From: CADEEL01 sp050246475
Lineage (GTDB): Bacteria; Pseudomonadota; Alphaproteobacteria; Caulobacterales; Aquidulcibacteraceae
Direction of reading: 5' to 3'
DNA length: 64,000 bases
NCBI GenBank assembly: GCA_050246475.1
Contig: JBFWVZ010000001.1
Coordinates: forward strand, 1 to 64,000
Position 1 is the first letter of the stretch; every line of letters starts with the position of its first letter. A model generated the notes under the pieces. The model saw only the letters and a program-made list of their open reading frames with translations. It had not been told where the DNA came from and did not search any database. Made by a program: the position numbers and the translations under genes. Below are positions 24,906 to 33,915 of the stretch, one piece after another.

Positions 24906-26405
24906 GTGGCGGAGACGACAGCGGACGGGGCGCCGGCGGGCGAGGCGCGAAGCTATGGCGCGCCCTCTTATCGCGGCTACGTGCTCTTCACGCTGACGCT
25001 GGTTTACACGCTCAATTTCATCGACCGGAATTTGCTCAGCGTCATCGCGCAGCCGGTGATCGATGCGTTTCAGCTGAGCGACAGCCAGTACGGGTTTCTC
25101 AACGGCCCGCCGTTCGCGATCTTCTATGCGCTGATGGGCATTCCCATCGCGATGGCGGCGGACCGCTTCAACCGCGTCCACATCATCGCGCTTTGCATCG
25201 CGGTTTGGTCCGTGATGGCGGCGCTGTGCGGGCTGGCGACGAGCTTTCTCTTTCTGCTGTTCGCGCGCATCGGCGTGGCGATCGGGGAAGCGGGCTGCAC
25301 GCCGCCGGCCAACTCCCTCATCGGGGATTATTTCAAGCCGCGCTCACGCGCGCACGCGCTGGCGATCTATGCGATGGGCGTGACGATCGGGGGCGCGCTC
25401 GCCAACGCGTTCGGCGGACCGATCGCGACGCAGCTGACAGGCGAAGCGGTCGAGCAATTTCTGCTGAGCATCAACCTCGCCGGCGTCTTCGGGCCGATCG
25501 ATTGGGCGAATGTGGAAGGCTGGCGGCTTGCGTTCATCGTGATCGGGGCGCCGGGCGTGCTTGTGGCGCTTCTCGTGCTCTTCACGGTCAAAGAGCCGCC
25601 GCGCGGCTATAGCGATCCGCCCGGCGTGCAGCGGGTGGAGAAAGCCAGCATCAGCGAGACGCTCAAGGAGCTCGCTACGAAGCCGACCTTCTGGGCGATG
25701 GCGATGGGCGCGGCGCTCACAGCGCTTGTCGGCTATGGGCTCGCCGGCTTCCAGGCGCCGATGATGCAGCGCATTCACGGAATTAATCCTGGCGAATTCG
25801 CGCTGCAATACGGCGTGCCGCTCGCGCTCGCCGCCGCGGCGGGCACCTTCATCGGGGGCTTTGCGACGGAACGGCTGACGCCGCGCTTCCCGCGCGCGGT
25901 GACGTGGATTCCGGCTGTCGGTTTGCTTGCGTCGATCCCGCTCTATGAAATCGCGTTCTTCATGCCGGATGAGCAGCTCTCGCTGGCGCTGCCTGTATGG
26001 TGCATCGCATCGGCGCTGCACTACGCCTATCTCGGCTCGCAATATTCGATCGGCCAGGGCGTGGTCTCGCAGCGATCGCGCGCTTCGGCGATCGCGGTGC
26101 TGCTGCTGACGGTCGCGCTCATCGGGAACGGCTTGGGGCCGCAGATCGTGGGGTGGCTCAGCGATTACTTCATGAGCACGCAGATCAGCGCGCTCGGCAT
26201 GGACGGGGTGCTGACGAACGACGTCTGCCGCGCGCGCGAGGCGGTCGCGGCGCTGCCGGAGGCGCAGCAGCGCGCGTGCGCGACGGCGTACGGCGAAGGC
26301 TTGCGGCTCTCGATGGCGGCGACGACGCTCTTCTTCATCCCCGCGGCGCTCTTCTTCCTCTGGTCCGCGCGGACCTATCTGCGCGATCTCGTCGCCAAGC
26401 ACTAA
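24906..26405 (+). CDS. MFS transporter, spinster-like group
   Basis: A 499-aa 12-helix major facilitator. Family features: LNFIDRNLLSVI in helix 1, the loop 2-3 motif MAADRFNRVH (D-R-x-x-R type), and the GEAGCTPPANSLIGDYF segment characteristic of the spinster / 'MFS transporter' group common in sphingomonads and caulobacters. Substrate unknown; such genes often accompany aromatic or steroid metabolism. GTG at 24906 with GGGGTGGG before it is preferred over a TTG five codons earlier. The next gene starts directly after the stop. Confidence 0.87.
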   Translation: MAETTADGAPAGEARSYGAPSYRGYVLFTLTLVYTLNFIDRNLLSVIAQPVIDAFQLSDSQYGFLNGPPFAIFYALMGIPIAMAADRFNRVHIIALCIAVWSVMAALCGLATSFLFLLFARIGVAIGEAGCTPPANSLIGDYFKPRSRAHALAIYAMGVTIGGALANAFGGPIATQLTGEAVEQFLLSINLAGVFGPIDWANVEGWRLAFIVIGAPGVLVALLVLFTVKEPPRGYSDPPGVQRVEKASISETLKELATKPTFWAMAMGAALTALVGYGLAGFQAPMMQRIHGINPGEFALQYGVPLALAAAAGTFIGGFATERLTPRFPRAVTWIPAVGLLASIPLYEIAFFMPDEQLSLALPVWCIASALHYAYLGSQYSIGQGVVSQRSRASAIAVLLLTVALIGNGLGPQIVGWLSDYFMSTQISALGMDGVLTNDVCRAREAVAALPEAQQRACATAYGEGLRLSMAATTLFFIPAALFFLWSARTYLRDLVAKH

Positions 26406-26750
26406 GTGGCTCACGACCCCCTTCGCGGACTGAGCACGCCAGCCAGGGTTTTCGTTGTCGGCTACGCGCTGATCTTATGCGCCGTCATCGTGATGGGCGT
26501 GATTGTCGGGTTCTTTGTGTCGGTTGAGCCGATCTCGACCATCGCCAAGGTTTTCCTCGTCATCGCGCTTCTTCTAACGGTCCGGTTCTTCACAGACGTT
26601 TGGCTGCCGCGACAGCTGCGAGAGATACTTCCCGACGATTCACTCGATTTTGCGCGCGCACAGACTCAGTGGCGCCTTTGGCGAATGTCGAGGGCAACGC
26701 GACGCCGCACGCCCGTGACCAACGAAAGCGAAGAAGAAAATAATACCTGA
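26406..26750 (+). CDS. Small membrane protein of unknown function
   Basis: A 114-aa protein with two predicted membrane helices (FVVGYALILCAVIVMGVIVG and the following AKVFLVIALLLTVRF) and a basic then acidic cytoplasmic tail. It starts with GTG immediately after the MFS stop codon, so it is translated from the same message. No family recognised; base composition is slightly less GC-rich than the transporter. Confidence 0.5.
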   Translation: MAHDPLRGLSTPARVFVVGYALILCAVIVMGVIVGFFVSVEPISTIAKVFLVIALLLTVRFFTDVWLPRQLREILPDDSLDFARAQTQWRLWRMSRATRRRTPVTNESEEENNT

Positions 26751-26803
26751 CACGCGATGTCAGCTAAGGGCGCTTAGAACGCTCCGCACCGACGGAGGCG
26801 TTC

Positions 26804-27388
26804 GTGGATTCACACCCCCTCTTCCTTTCACGGCGCGGCGCGATGGCCGGCGCCTTGGCTCTTTCATTTGGAGATACGCTCATGACTCAAGCGCTGGCTG
26901 AGACGCAGGACGATCTTTCCCATCACGCGCACGATTGGGATTGGCTGGTTGGGCGCTGGAGCGTGCGGCATGCGCGCTTGCGCGCGCGGCTCGCGGGCTC
27001 AACCGAGTGGGAAGAGTTCAACGGAACGAGCCATTGCTGGCTGACGATGGGCGGCTTCGGCACGTGCGACGACAATGTGATCGAGATCGGCACGGGCACG
27101 TATCGCGCGATGGGCATCCGCGCGTTCGACCGCGCGACGCGGCTCTGGTCCATCTGGTGGCTCGACGAACGCTATCCGGATCACATCGAGCCGCCAGTGC
27201 GCGGGAGCTTCGCCGACGGCGAAGGGCGCTTCGAGGGCGACGACACGCTCAACGGGCGGCCGATTAAGGTGCGCTTTCGCTGGACGAACATCACCGGAGC
27301 GAGCGCGCACTGGGAGCAAGCGTTCTCGGAAGATGGCGGGGCGACGTGGGAGGTGAACTGGCGGATGCAGTTCACGCGGGCGGATTAG
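26804..27388 (+). CDS. Exported DUF1579-like beta-barrel protein
   Basis: A 194-aa protein. The start contains SRRGAMAGALALSF, compatible with a Tat signal, followed by a lipocalin-like domain: HDWDWLVGRWSVRH, GGFGTCDDNVIEIGTGTYRAM, TRLWSIWWLDERYPDH and HWEQAFSEDGGATWEVNW, as in DUF1579-type proteins. GTG start at 26804; an internal ATG at residue 14 is possible. Function unknown. Overlaps the end of gyrB by four bases (TTAG). Confidence 0.6.
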   Translation: MDSHPLFLSRRGAMAGALALSFGDTLMTQALAETQDDLSHHAHDWDWLVGRWSVRHARLRARLAGSTEWEEFNGTSHCWLTMGGFGTCDDNVIEIGTGTYRAMGIRAFDRATRLWSIWWLDERYPDHIEPPVRGSFADGEGRFEGDDTLNGRPIKVRFRWTNITGASAHWEQAFSEDGGATWEVNWRMQFTRAD

Positions 27389-29796
27389 ACATCCACCTCG
27401 GCATCCAGCGCATTGTCTTGGATGAATTCGCGGCGGGGTTCGACGACATCGCCCATGAGTTTGGCGAACATTTCGTCGGCCTCGTCGGCATGGGAGACCT
27501 TGACCTGCAGGAGCGTGCGGGCGTTGGGGTCGAGCGTCGTCTCCCAGAGCTGATCGGCGTTCATTTCGCCCAAGCCTTTGTAGCGCTGGAGGGAGACGCC
27601 CTTTCTCCCGGCGGCGAAGACGCTGTCGAGCAACGAGAGAGGCCCATGCACCGCGCTAGAATCCTCGCCGCGCTTCAGGGAGACGGCGCCGGAATAGGTT
27701 TCCTTCAGGGCCGCCGCGCGATCGGCCAAGCGGCGCGCATCGGATGAGCCGAGCAGCGCGCGATCCAACGTCACGCGCTCGGCGACGCCGCGCACCGTGC
27801 GCTCCAGCACCAAGGCATGATCGGGATCGAAGCGCGCGGACCAATTGGCCTCGCCCTCCTCCGCCAACGCGTTCAAACGCGCGGCGGCGGCTTCGGCTTC
27901 GGCGTTCGAGGCGTCATGATGGAAGGCGCCGGCGATGACGGCCTGCTCCAGCACATGATCGGGCGCGCGCTGACGCAGGCGCGCGATGAGCGCTTTGACG
28001 GAGATGGCCTCGCGCGCGAGGCGCTTCAGATCCTCGCCCGCGATCTGTTGGCCATCGCCTGTCATCAGCACGGCGTTGGCGACGCCTTCCTCGATCAGAT
28101 ACGTCTCCAGATCGGGCTGATCCTTGAGATAGCGCCCGGCCTTGCCTTTAGCGGCTTTGTAGAGAGGCGGCTGCGCGATGAAGAGATGCCCGCGCTCAAT
28201 GATCTCGGGCATCTGGCGATAGAAGAAGGTGAGCAGCAGCGTGCGGATGTGGGCGCCGTCAACGTCGGCGTCGGTCATGATGATGATCTTGTGGTAGCGC
28301 AGCTTGCCGACCTGGAAGCCCTCGTTGGGGCGCTCTTCCGATGAGCGGCCGATGCCGGCGCCCAAAGCCGTGATGAGCGTGCCGACCTGATCGGAGCTCA
28401 GCATCTTATCGAAGCGCGCGCGCTCGACGTTCAAGATCTTGCCGCGCAGCGGGAGCACGGCCTGGTTCTCGCGGTTGCGGCCTTGCTTAGCCGAGCCGCC
28501 GGCGGAATCGCCTTCGACGATGAAGAGTTCGCTCTTGGCGGGATCGCGCTCCTGACAATCGGCGAGCTTGCCGGGGAGCGATGAGACGCCCAGCGCGGTC
28601 TTCCGGGTCATCTCACGCGCCTTGCGCGCGGCTTCGCGCGCGGCGGCGGCCTGGACGATTTTCGTCATCACCGCGCGGGCGTGGGAGGGATTTTCCTCGA
28701 ACCAGCGGGAGAGCGCCTCCCCCATCAGACTTTCGACGACGGGGCGGACTTCGGAAGAAACGAGCTTGTCCTTCGTTTGCGACGAGAATTTCGGATCGGG
28801 GACTTTCACCGAGAGCACGCACGTCAGACCCTCGCGCGCGTCATCGCCCGTAATCTCGACCTTTTCCTTTTTGGCGACGCCGGAGGATTGCGAATATTGA
28901 TTGATCACGCGGGTCAACGCCGCGCGGAAGCCGGCCAAGTGCGTGCCGCCATCGCGCTGCGGGATGTTGTTGGTGAAGCAGAGCATCGTCTCGTGATAGC
29001 CGTCGTTCCATTCGAGGGCGGCTTCGACGGTCATCCTATCGCGCTGCGCGCGCACGATGATGGGATCGGCGATGAGCGCGGCCTTCGCTTTATCGAGATG
29101 CTGCACGAAGGCGGCGACGCCGCCCTCATAATGCATCGTCTCCTCGAACGGATCGGCGCCGCGGAGATCCTTCAGGATGATGGTGACGTTCGAATTGAGG
29201 AAGGCGAGCTCGCGCAGGCGATGCTCGAGCGTTTTGCGGTCGAACTCGACTTGGGAGAACGTCGCGGGGGACGGCAGGAAGCGCACGCTGGTGCCGCGCT
29301 TGTTCGGCGCCGGTCCGCGAATGGCGAGCGGCGCCTCAGGCTCCCCGCCCTCCTTGAAGCGCATGAAGTGCTCCTGGCCGTCGCGCCAGATGGTGAGCTC
29401 CAGCCAATCGGAGAGCGCGTTGACGACCGAAACGCCGACGCCGTGGAGGCCGCCGGAAATCTGATCGCCGAACTTCCCGCCGGCATGCAGGACCGTCATC
29501 ACGACCTGGGCGGCGGAGACGCCTTCGACCGGGTGGATGTCCGTCGGGATGCCGCGGCCATTGTCGATGATTTCGGCGGAGCCGTCGGCGTGGAGGATGA
29601 GCTCCACGCGGTCGCAAAAACCGGCCAGGGCCTCGTCGATCGCGTTGTCGACGGCCTCATAGACCATGTGGTGGAGGCCGGAGCCGTCATGGACGTCCCC
29701 GATGTACATGCCGGGGCGTTTTCGGACCGCCTCCAAGCCTTTGAGAACCTTGATGGAATCGGCGTCGTACGTCGCCGGTTTTGCGCTGGGCGTCAT
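27385..29796 (-). CDS. gyrB: DNA gyrase subunit B
   Basis: An 803-aa type II topoisomerase B subunit. GHKL ATPase motifs EAVDNAIDEAL, DNGRGIPTDIHP and GGLHGVGVSVVNAL are intact; the TOPRIM domain has VEGDSAGGSAKQGRNRENQA and the DADVDGAHI metal site; the C-terminus has QRYKGLGEMNADQLWETT. With GyrA (not here) it introduces negative supercoils. The ATG at 29796 gives the family start (DADSIKVLKGLEAVRKRPGM); an upstream in-frame codon adds a basic leader. Same strand as recF, dnaN and dnaA but separated from recF by four genes. Confidence 0.97.
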   Translation of the reverse strand: MTPSAKPATYDADSIKVLKGLEAVRKRPGMYIGDVHDGSGLHHMVYEAVDNAIDEALAGFCDRVELILHADGSAEIIDNGRGIPTDIHPVEGVSAAQVVMTVLHAGGKFGDQISGGLHGVGVSVVNALSDWLELTIWRDGQEHFMRFKEGGEPEAPLAIRGPAPNKRGTSVRFLPSPATFSQVEFDRKTLEHRLRELAFLNSNVTIILKDLRGADPFEETMHYEGGVAAFVQHLDKAKAALIADPIIVRAQRDRMTVEAALEWNDGYHETMLCFTNNIPQRDGGTHLAGFRAALTRVINQYSQSSGVAKKEKVEITGDDAREGLTCVLSVKVPDPKFSSQTKDKLVSSEVRPVVESLMGEALSRWFEENPSHARAVMTKIVQAAAAREAARKAREMTRKTALGVSSLPGKLADCQERDPAKSELFIVEGDSAGGSAKQGRNRENQAVLPLRGKILNVERARFDKMLSSDQVGTLITALGAGIGRSSEERPNEGFQVGKLRYHKIIIMTDADVDGAHIRTLLLTFFYRQMPEIIERGHLFIAQPPLYKAAKGKAGRYLKDQPDLETYLIEEGVANAVLMTGDGQQIAGEDLKRLAREAISVKALIARLRQRAPDHVLEQAVIAGAFHHDASNAEAEAAAARLNALAEEGEANWSARFDPDHALVLERTVRGVAERVTLDRALLGSSDARRLADRAAALKETYSGAVSLKRGEDSSAVHGPLSLLDSVFAAGRKGVSLQRYKGLGEMNADQLWETTLDPNARTLLQVKVSHADEADEMFAKLMGDVVEPRREFIQDNALDAEVDV

Positions 29797-30015
29797 GCGT
29801 TCGGAATCGCTTGGAAAATGGCCTCCCAATCTAGGGATTCCGGCGGCAAAAGTCTCGTTTTCCGCCGGGAAAAACGCGCGTTTCGACGCAAGAAAACAGG
29901 CGCGAAAAGCAGGGGAAATCGGGGAGCGGCTTTCCCCTTTTTGGGGCATTGCGGTGCGCCGTTAAGCACGAGGCTTATTGAGCCCCGCATCCAAAGAATT
30001 TTGGGGGTTTCATCC

Positions 30016-30651
30016 ATGAAAAAGATGTTGGCCGCGATCGCCGCGGCCGCTGCGCTCAGCTTTTCTGGCGCGGCGCAAGCGTGGGATTGGGAAGGCTTCT
30101 ATGTCGGCGGCCAAGTCGGCTACGGCTGGTCGGAAGCGGAAGTCGATATCCCGAACTACGTTCAGCCCACATTCGATGTGGACACGGACGGCTGGATCGT
30201 CGGCGCGTTCGCCGGCACGAGCTGGAATGTCGGGGGGCCGTGGTCCGTCGGCATCGACGTCGAAGGCAATTGGCGCGACTCGGAAGGCTCCGCTCCGTCG
30301 GGCGCGCCGGGCGAGACCTACGACATCGAATCCGATTGGAGCGCGAGCGTTCGCGGCACGGTCGGCTACGACGTGACGCCGGCGACGGAAGTCTATGTCG
30401 CGGCGGGCGCTGCGTGGACGGAAGTCACCACGAACTACACGCCGGGCGGGTTCCCCGATGACGAAGACACGCTGACGGGCTGGACCGCGGCCGTCGGCGT
30501 CAGCCACGACTATAACGAGAACGTCTTCACCGCGATCGAAGGCCGCTACACCGATTACGGCGACGGCGACTTCGTGCATGGCGGCCCCTCGAACATCGAG
30601 CACGACGAGTGGGGCGTGGTGGCGCGCGTGGGCTGGCGCTTCGGGCGCTGA
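30016..30651 (+). CDS. Outer-membrane beta-barrel (porin-like) protein
   Basis: A 211-aa protein with signal peptide (AAIAAAAALSFSGAAQA) and an eight-strand-type barrel resembling Omp25/OmpA-like alphaproteobacterial surface proteins: WEGFYVGGQVGYGWSEAEV at the start, alternating aromatic strands, and a terminal strand ending VARVGWRFGR. No OmpA peptidoglycan domain. Located in the outer membrane. Followed by a strong terminator. Confidence 0.83.
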   Translation: MKKMLAAIAAAAALSFSGAAQAWDWEGFYVGGQVGYGWSEAEVDIPNYVQPTFDVDTDGWIVGAFAGTSWNVGGPWSVGIDVEGNWRDSEGSAPSGAPGETYDIESDWSASVRGTVGYDVTPATEVYVAAGAAWTEVTTNYTPGGFPDDEDTLTGWTAAVGVSHDYNENVFTAIEGRYTDYGDGDFVHGGPSNIEHDEWGVVARVGWRFGR

Positions 30652-30680
30652 GATTTCAGCCAAGCATTTGCAGACTCTTC

Positions 30681-30711
30681 AGGCCGGGCGGAAACGCCCG
30701 GCCTTTTTCTT
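30681..30711 (+). terminator. Intrinsic terminator of the outer-membrane protein gene
   Basis: AGGCCGGGCG - GAAA - CGCCCGGCCT, a perfect 10-bp stem with a GNRA-type tetraloop, then TTTTCTT. Confidence 0.92.
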
Positions 30712-31096
30712 ATGAGCGCACCAGATGCTCGGCGAGCCAGGGCAGACGCTCTTCCGGGAATGAATCCTGGCCCTCGGCGGGAATGAAGAGCGCGGCATTG
30801 TCAAACGCGCCGGCGTGGAGATCGATCTCCTCGGGCTTTGCATCCTGCGCCCAGGAGAGCGTCGCGCCGCACGTCGCGCAGAAGCCGCGCCTGACGCCGG
30901 GCGAGGATTCAAAGAGCGCCATCTCCCCTCGCGTGAAGACGACGTCCTGCGTACGGCAATCGGCATAGACGGAGACGGGCGCGCCGGTGGCGCGGCGGCA
31001 CGATTGGCAATGGCAGAACGCCACCTTCATGGGCGCGGCGCGCAGCTCAAACCGCACCGCGCCGCAGAGGCAGCCGCCCTTTTGCGGAAACTCCAT
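30710..31096 (-). CDS. GFA / CENP-V family zinc protein
   Basis: A 128-aa protein of the glutathione-dependent formaldehyde-activating (GFA) family. Zinc cysteines appear in GGCLCGAVRFEL, AFCHCQSCRRATGAP and GFCATCGATLSW. The family binds glutathione adducts; many members have no proven activity. It lies six bases downstream of the P450 gene on the same strand, so both are probably one transcription unit. Confidence 0.88.
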   Translation of the reverse strand: MEFPQKGGCLCGAVRFELRAAPMKVAFCHCQSCRRATGAPVSVYADCRTQDVVFTRGEMALFESSPGVRRGFCATCGATLSWAQDAKPEEIDLHAGAFDNAALFIPAEGQDSFPEERLPWLAEHLVRS

Positions 31097-31101
31097 CCCG
31101 C

Positions 31102-32391
31102 TCAGTTCGGAATGAAGACCGGCATGTATTCGTAGCCCTTCACGAAGGAGGACGTGACGCGTTTGGGCTCCTCGACGACATCAATGCGATCGAAGCGTTT
31201 GAGGATCTCCTCCCACACGATGCGCAGCTGCATTTCCGCCAAGCGATTGCCGACGCAGCGATGGATGCCGAAGCCGAAGGCCAAGTGGCGGCGCACGTTG
31301 GGGCGATCGATGATGAACTCGTAGGGGTTCTCGATGACTTCATCGTCGCGGTTGCCGGAGACGTACCACATGAGGACGCGATCTCCCTCCTTGATGGTCT
31401 TGCCGCCGACCTCGACATCGCGCGTGGCGCGCCGGCGCATGTAAGCGAGCGGCGTTTGCCAACGGATGATCTCGCTCACCATCGAGGGGATGAGCGATGG
31501 GTTGGCGCGGAGCTTATCGTATTGCTCTGGGAATTTGTTGAGCGCGTAGAGGCCGCCCGAGATCGAATTGCGCGTGGTGTCGTTGCCGCCGACGATCAGG
31601 AGGATCAGGTTCCCGAGATATTCGAAGGGCTCCATGTTCTTGGTGGAAGCGCCATGCGCCATCATCGAAATGAGATCGTGGCGGGGCGGCGCCTTCGCGC
31701 GCTCATTCCAGAGATTGGTGAAATAGCCCAGACATTCGAGCAATTCGGCGCGGCGCGCGTCCTCGCTTTCGACGATGCCTGAATCGGGCGCCGCGGTCGC
31801 GACATCGGACCAGCGGGTGAGCTTGCGGCGATCCTCCCACGGGAAATCGAAGAGCGTCGCGAGCATTTGCGTGGTGAGCTCGATCGAGATCGCGTCCACC
31901 CAATCGAAGACCTGGCCGCGCGGCATCGCATCGAGGAGACCGGCGGCGCGTTCGCGGATGGTGTTTTCCATGCGGGCAAGATTGTCCGGCGCGACGATGG
32001 GCGAGACGGTCTTGCGCTGCTCATCGTGCTTGGGGGGATCCATGGCGATGAACATCGGCAGACGGAAATCTTCGTCCGGATCCGGAAGAACGATGGTCGG
32101 CTCGCTGGAGAAGGCTTCGTGGTTGGTGTCCACGGCCATGATGTCGTTGTATTTGGTGATCGACCAATAGGTCCATTCTTCGTGCGTGGTGCAGAAGTGA
32201 ACCGGCGCCTCTTTGCGCAAGCGATCAAAGTAGGGCCACATCACATTGTCGCGGAAGAGCGCGTTATCGGCGGGGTTCAGGGCCTCGATGGGCATCTTGG
32301 CCACCTTCTCGCGCTCGGCGCGCTGGGCCTCCGTTTCGCGCGCGCCATCGGCGGCGATGCGGCCAGGGCTCGATTTTGCGGCGACGCTCAT
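31102..32391 (-). CDS. Cytochrome P450
   Basis: A 429-aa soluble bacterial P450. I-helix GGNDTTR at 268-274, ExxR at 307-310 (EIIR), heme-binding FGFGIHRCVGNRLAE with the axial Cys379. The long N-terminal segment and LPMFIAMDPPKHDEQRKTVS resemble CYP125/linalool-hydroxylase-like groups acting on steroids or terpenoids; the substrate is not shown by sequence. Needs a ferredoxin partner not encoded here. The ATG at 32391 is preferred; further upstream the frame is not P450-like. A TGAC-N6-GTCA inverted repeat lies 30 bases upstream. Confidence 0.92.
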   Translation of the reverse strand: MSVAAKSSPGRIAADGARETEAQRAEREKVAKMPIEALNPADNALFRDNVMWPYFDRLRKEAPVHFCTTHEEWTYWSITKYNDIMAVDTNHEAFSSEPTIVLPDPDEDFRLPMFIAMDPPKHDEQRKTVSPIVAPDNLARMENTIRERAAGLLDAMPRGQVFDWVDAISIELTTQMLATLFDFPWEDRRKLTRWSDVATAAPDSGIVESEDARRAELLECLGYFTNLWNERAKAPPRHDLISMMAHGASTKNMEPFEYLGNLILLIVGGNDTTRNSISGGLYALNKFPEQYDKLRANPSLIPSMVSEIIRWQTPLAYMRRRATRDVEVGGKTIKEGDRVLMWYVSGNRDDEVIENPYEFIIDRPNVRRHLAFGFGIHRCVGNRLAEMQLRIVWEEILKRFDRIDVVEEPKRVTSSFVKGYEYMPVFIPN

Positions 32392-32420
32392 GGGGTTCCT
32401 CCGTGACGCGCTTAGAACGG

Positions 32421-32434
32421 TGACTGGTGCGTCA
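32421..32434. promoter_or_regulatory. Possible operator upstream of the P450 gene
   Basis: TGACTGGTGCGTCA, an interrupted inverted repeat (TGAC-N6-GTCA) sharing its outer bases with the operator before the ferritin-like gene (15347-15360). Lies between divergent P450 and serine hydrolase genes. Confidence 0.25.
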
Positions 32435-32535
32435 TCTTCGATTGGAGAATGGCGCCAAATCGCGCTTCGTCCAAGGCCCGCGCGGCGATATGGCTGAGCG
32501 CAGCCGGGAAGCGTGCGATGAGAATAGGATTTTCG

Positions 32536-33915
32536 ATGCGGCGGCGCGATTTTGTGGCCGCAAGCGCGGCGCTTCCCTTCCTTCTCGACGGCGCTCGCGT
32601 GCAGGAGGCGCTCCCGACAATCGATACGCTTGCCGCGCGCGCCATGGCGGCGGGCCGGATGCCCGGTCTCGGGCTCGCGGTGACGCGCGGGGGCGAGACG
32701 CTCCTCGCCAAGGGGTACGGGCGCGCGAGCCTCGCCTTCGATGCGCCGGTCAACGAGCGGACACGCTTCCAGATTGGCTCGCTGGCCAAGGCGTTCACGG
32801 CGACGGGCGTGCTCATGCTTGTCGAGGCTGGGCGCGTCGATCTCAACCAACCGATCGGGGATTATGTGCGGGACTTGCCGGAGGCATGGCGCGCGCCGAG
32901 CGTGCGGCGCGTGCTGACGCACACAAGCGGGCTGCCCGCCTACGACCTCGATGACGATTTCTGGGACCGGCCGCTTCCACGCGCCGAACTCATCCGCCGT
33001 GCGGGGGCGGCGCTCTATTTCGAGCCGGGGCGGAGCTTTCTCTACTCCAACACAGGCTATTGCGTGCTCGGGTGGCTCATCGAGGACGTCAGCGGACAAG
33101 GCTACAGCGATTTCATCCGTGAACGGATCATCGCGCCGCTCGGCATGGAGGACGCGCGCGGGGACGATGCAGAGGCCGTGATCGAGGGGCGCGCGGAGCC
33201 CTCCCTATACGACAATGGCTGGCGTCATGCCGTGCGGATGTCGCGCGACGTTTCCGCCACCGGAGACGGCGGCATCCTCTGCTCCGCGCGCGACTATACG
33301 CGGTGGCTTCTGGAAATGCGCGCGCCGACGCTGCTTTCACCGGGGGCCGCGGCGAATCTGCGCGAGCCGGCGACGCTCACCAGCGGACGCGGCTATCCCT
33401 ACAGCATGGGCTGGGACGTAGAGTCGGTCCGTGGGCGGATGTTTTGGGCGCATTCCGGTTCAGTTCCAGGCGTCACTTCGTTTGCACGCCACGACGGGGA
33501 GACCGGCGTCTTTCTCTCCACGAATTGCGAAGCGCCGGGGATGACGGGACGGTTGCGGGCGCTGGCTGGCGAGATCGTGGAGGCGCTGGCGCCACAAACG
33601 ACAGAGTTTTCGCTGCCGCCGATGCGCGATCGCGCGCCACACCTCACCCAGCGCGCACGCGACGTGCTGACGCGGGGCGAAGCGCCCATCGACCGCGCGT
33701 GGCTCGCCGAGGATTTGCTGCCGCTGCTCGATACGCCGCAACCGGAGGAAGCAGCGCCATCTTTTGAGGGCGTCGCAGGTCTCGCGCTCGTTGAAGATGG
33801 GCGCGCGCTGGGCGTGCGCGTGCGGCGTTATCGCTTGACGTTCGATGATGGGCGCATCGCGACGGTGCGCGCCGGCACGCTCAGCGATGGGCGCATTGCC
33901 TGGATGGTGCGCTAA
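32536..33915 (+). CDS. Tat-exported serine hydrolase, class C beta-lactamase family
   Basis: A 459-aa protein with a twin-arginine signal (MRRRDFVAASAALPFLL). The beta-lactamase/esterase fold is shown by the SxxK motif in QIGSLAKAF, YxN in YSNTGY and HSG in FWAHSGSVPG near the end of the catalytic domain. About 90 residues of extra C-terminal domain follow. Members are esterases, D-aminopeptidases or PBP4-like enzymes; beta-lactam resistance is not implied. Convergent with recF, sharing a 4-base stop overlap (CTAA). Confidence 0.85.
   Translation: MRRRDFVAASAALPFLLDGARVQEALPTIDTLAARAMAAGRMPGLGLAVTRGGETLLAKGYGRASLAFDAPVNERTRFQIGSLAKAFTATGVLMLVEAGRVDLNQPIGDYVRDLPEAWRAPSVRRVLTHTSGLPAYDLDDDFWDRPLPRAELIRRAGAALYFEPGRSFLYSNTGYCVLGWLIEDVSGQGYSDFIRERIIAPLGMEDARGDDAEAVIEGRAEPSLYDNGWRHAVRMSRDVSATGDGGILCSARDYTRWLLEMRAPTLLSPGAAANLREPATLTSGRGYPYSMGWDVESVRGRMFWAHSGSVPGVTSFARHDGETGVFLSTNCEAPGMTGRLRALAGEIVEALAPQTTEFSLPPMRDRAPHLTQRARDVLTRGEAPIDRAWLAEDLLPLLDTPQPEEAAPSFEGVAGLALVEDGRALGVRVRRYRLTFDDGRIATVRAGTLSDGRIAWMVR

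Noticed and set aside
32536..33915. Beta-lactam resistance from the serine hydrolase
   Set aside because: The class C fold covers many esterases and peptidases, and the Tat-exported protein with an extra C-terminal domain gives no specific evidence for a beta-lactamase.
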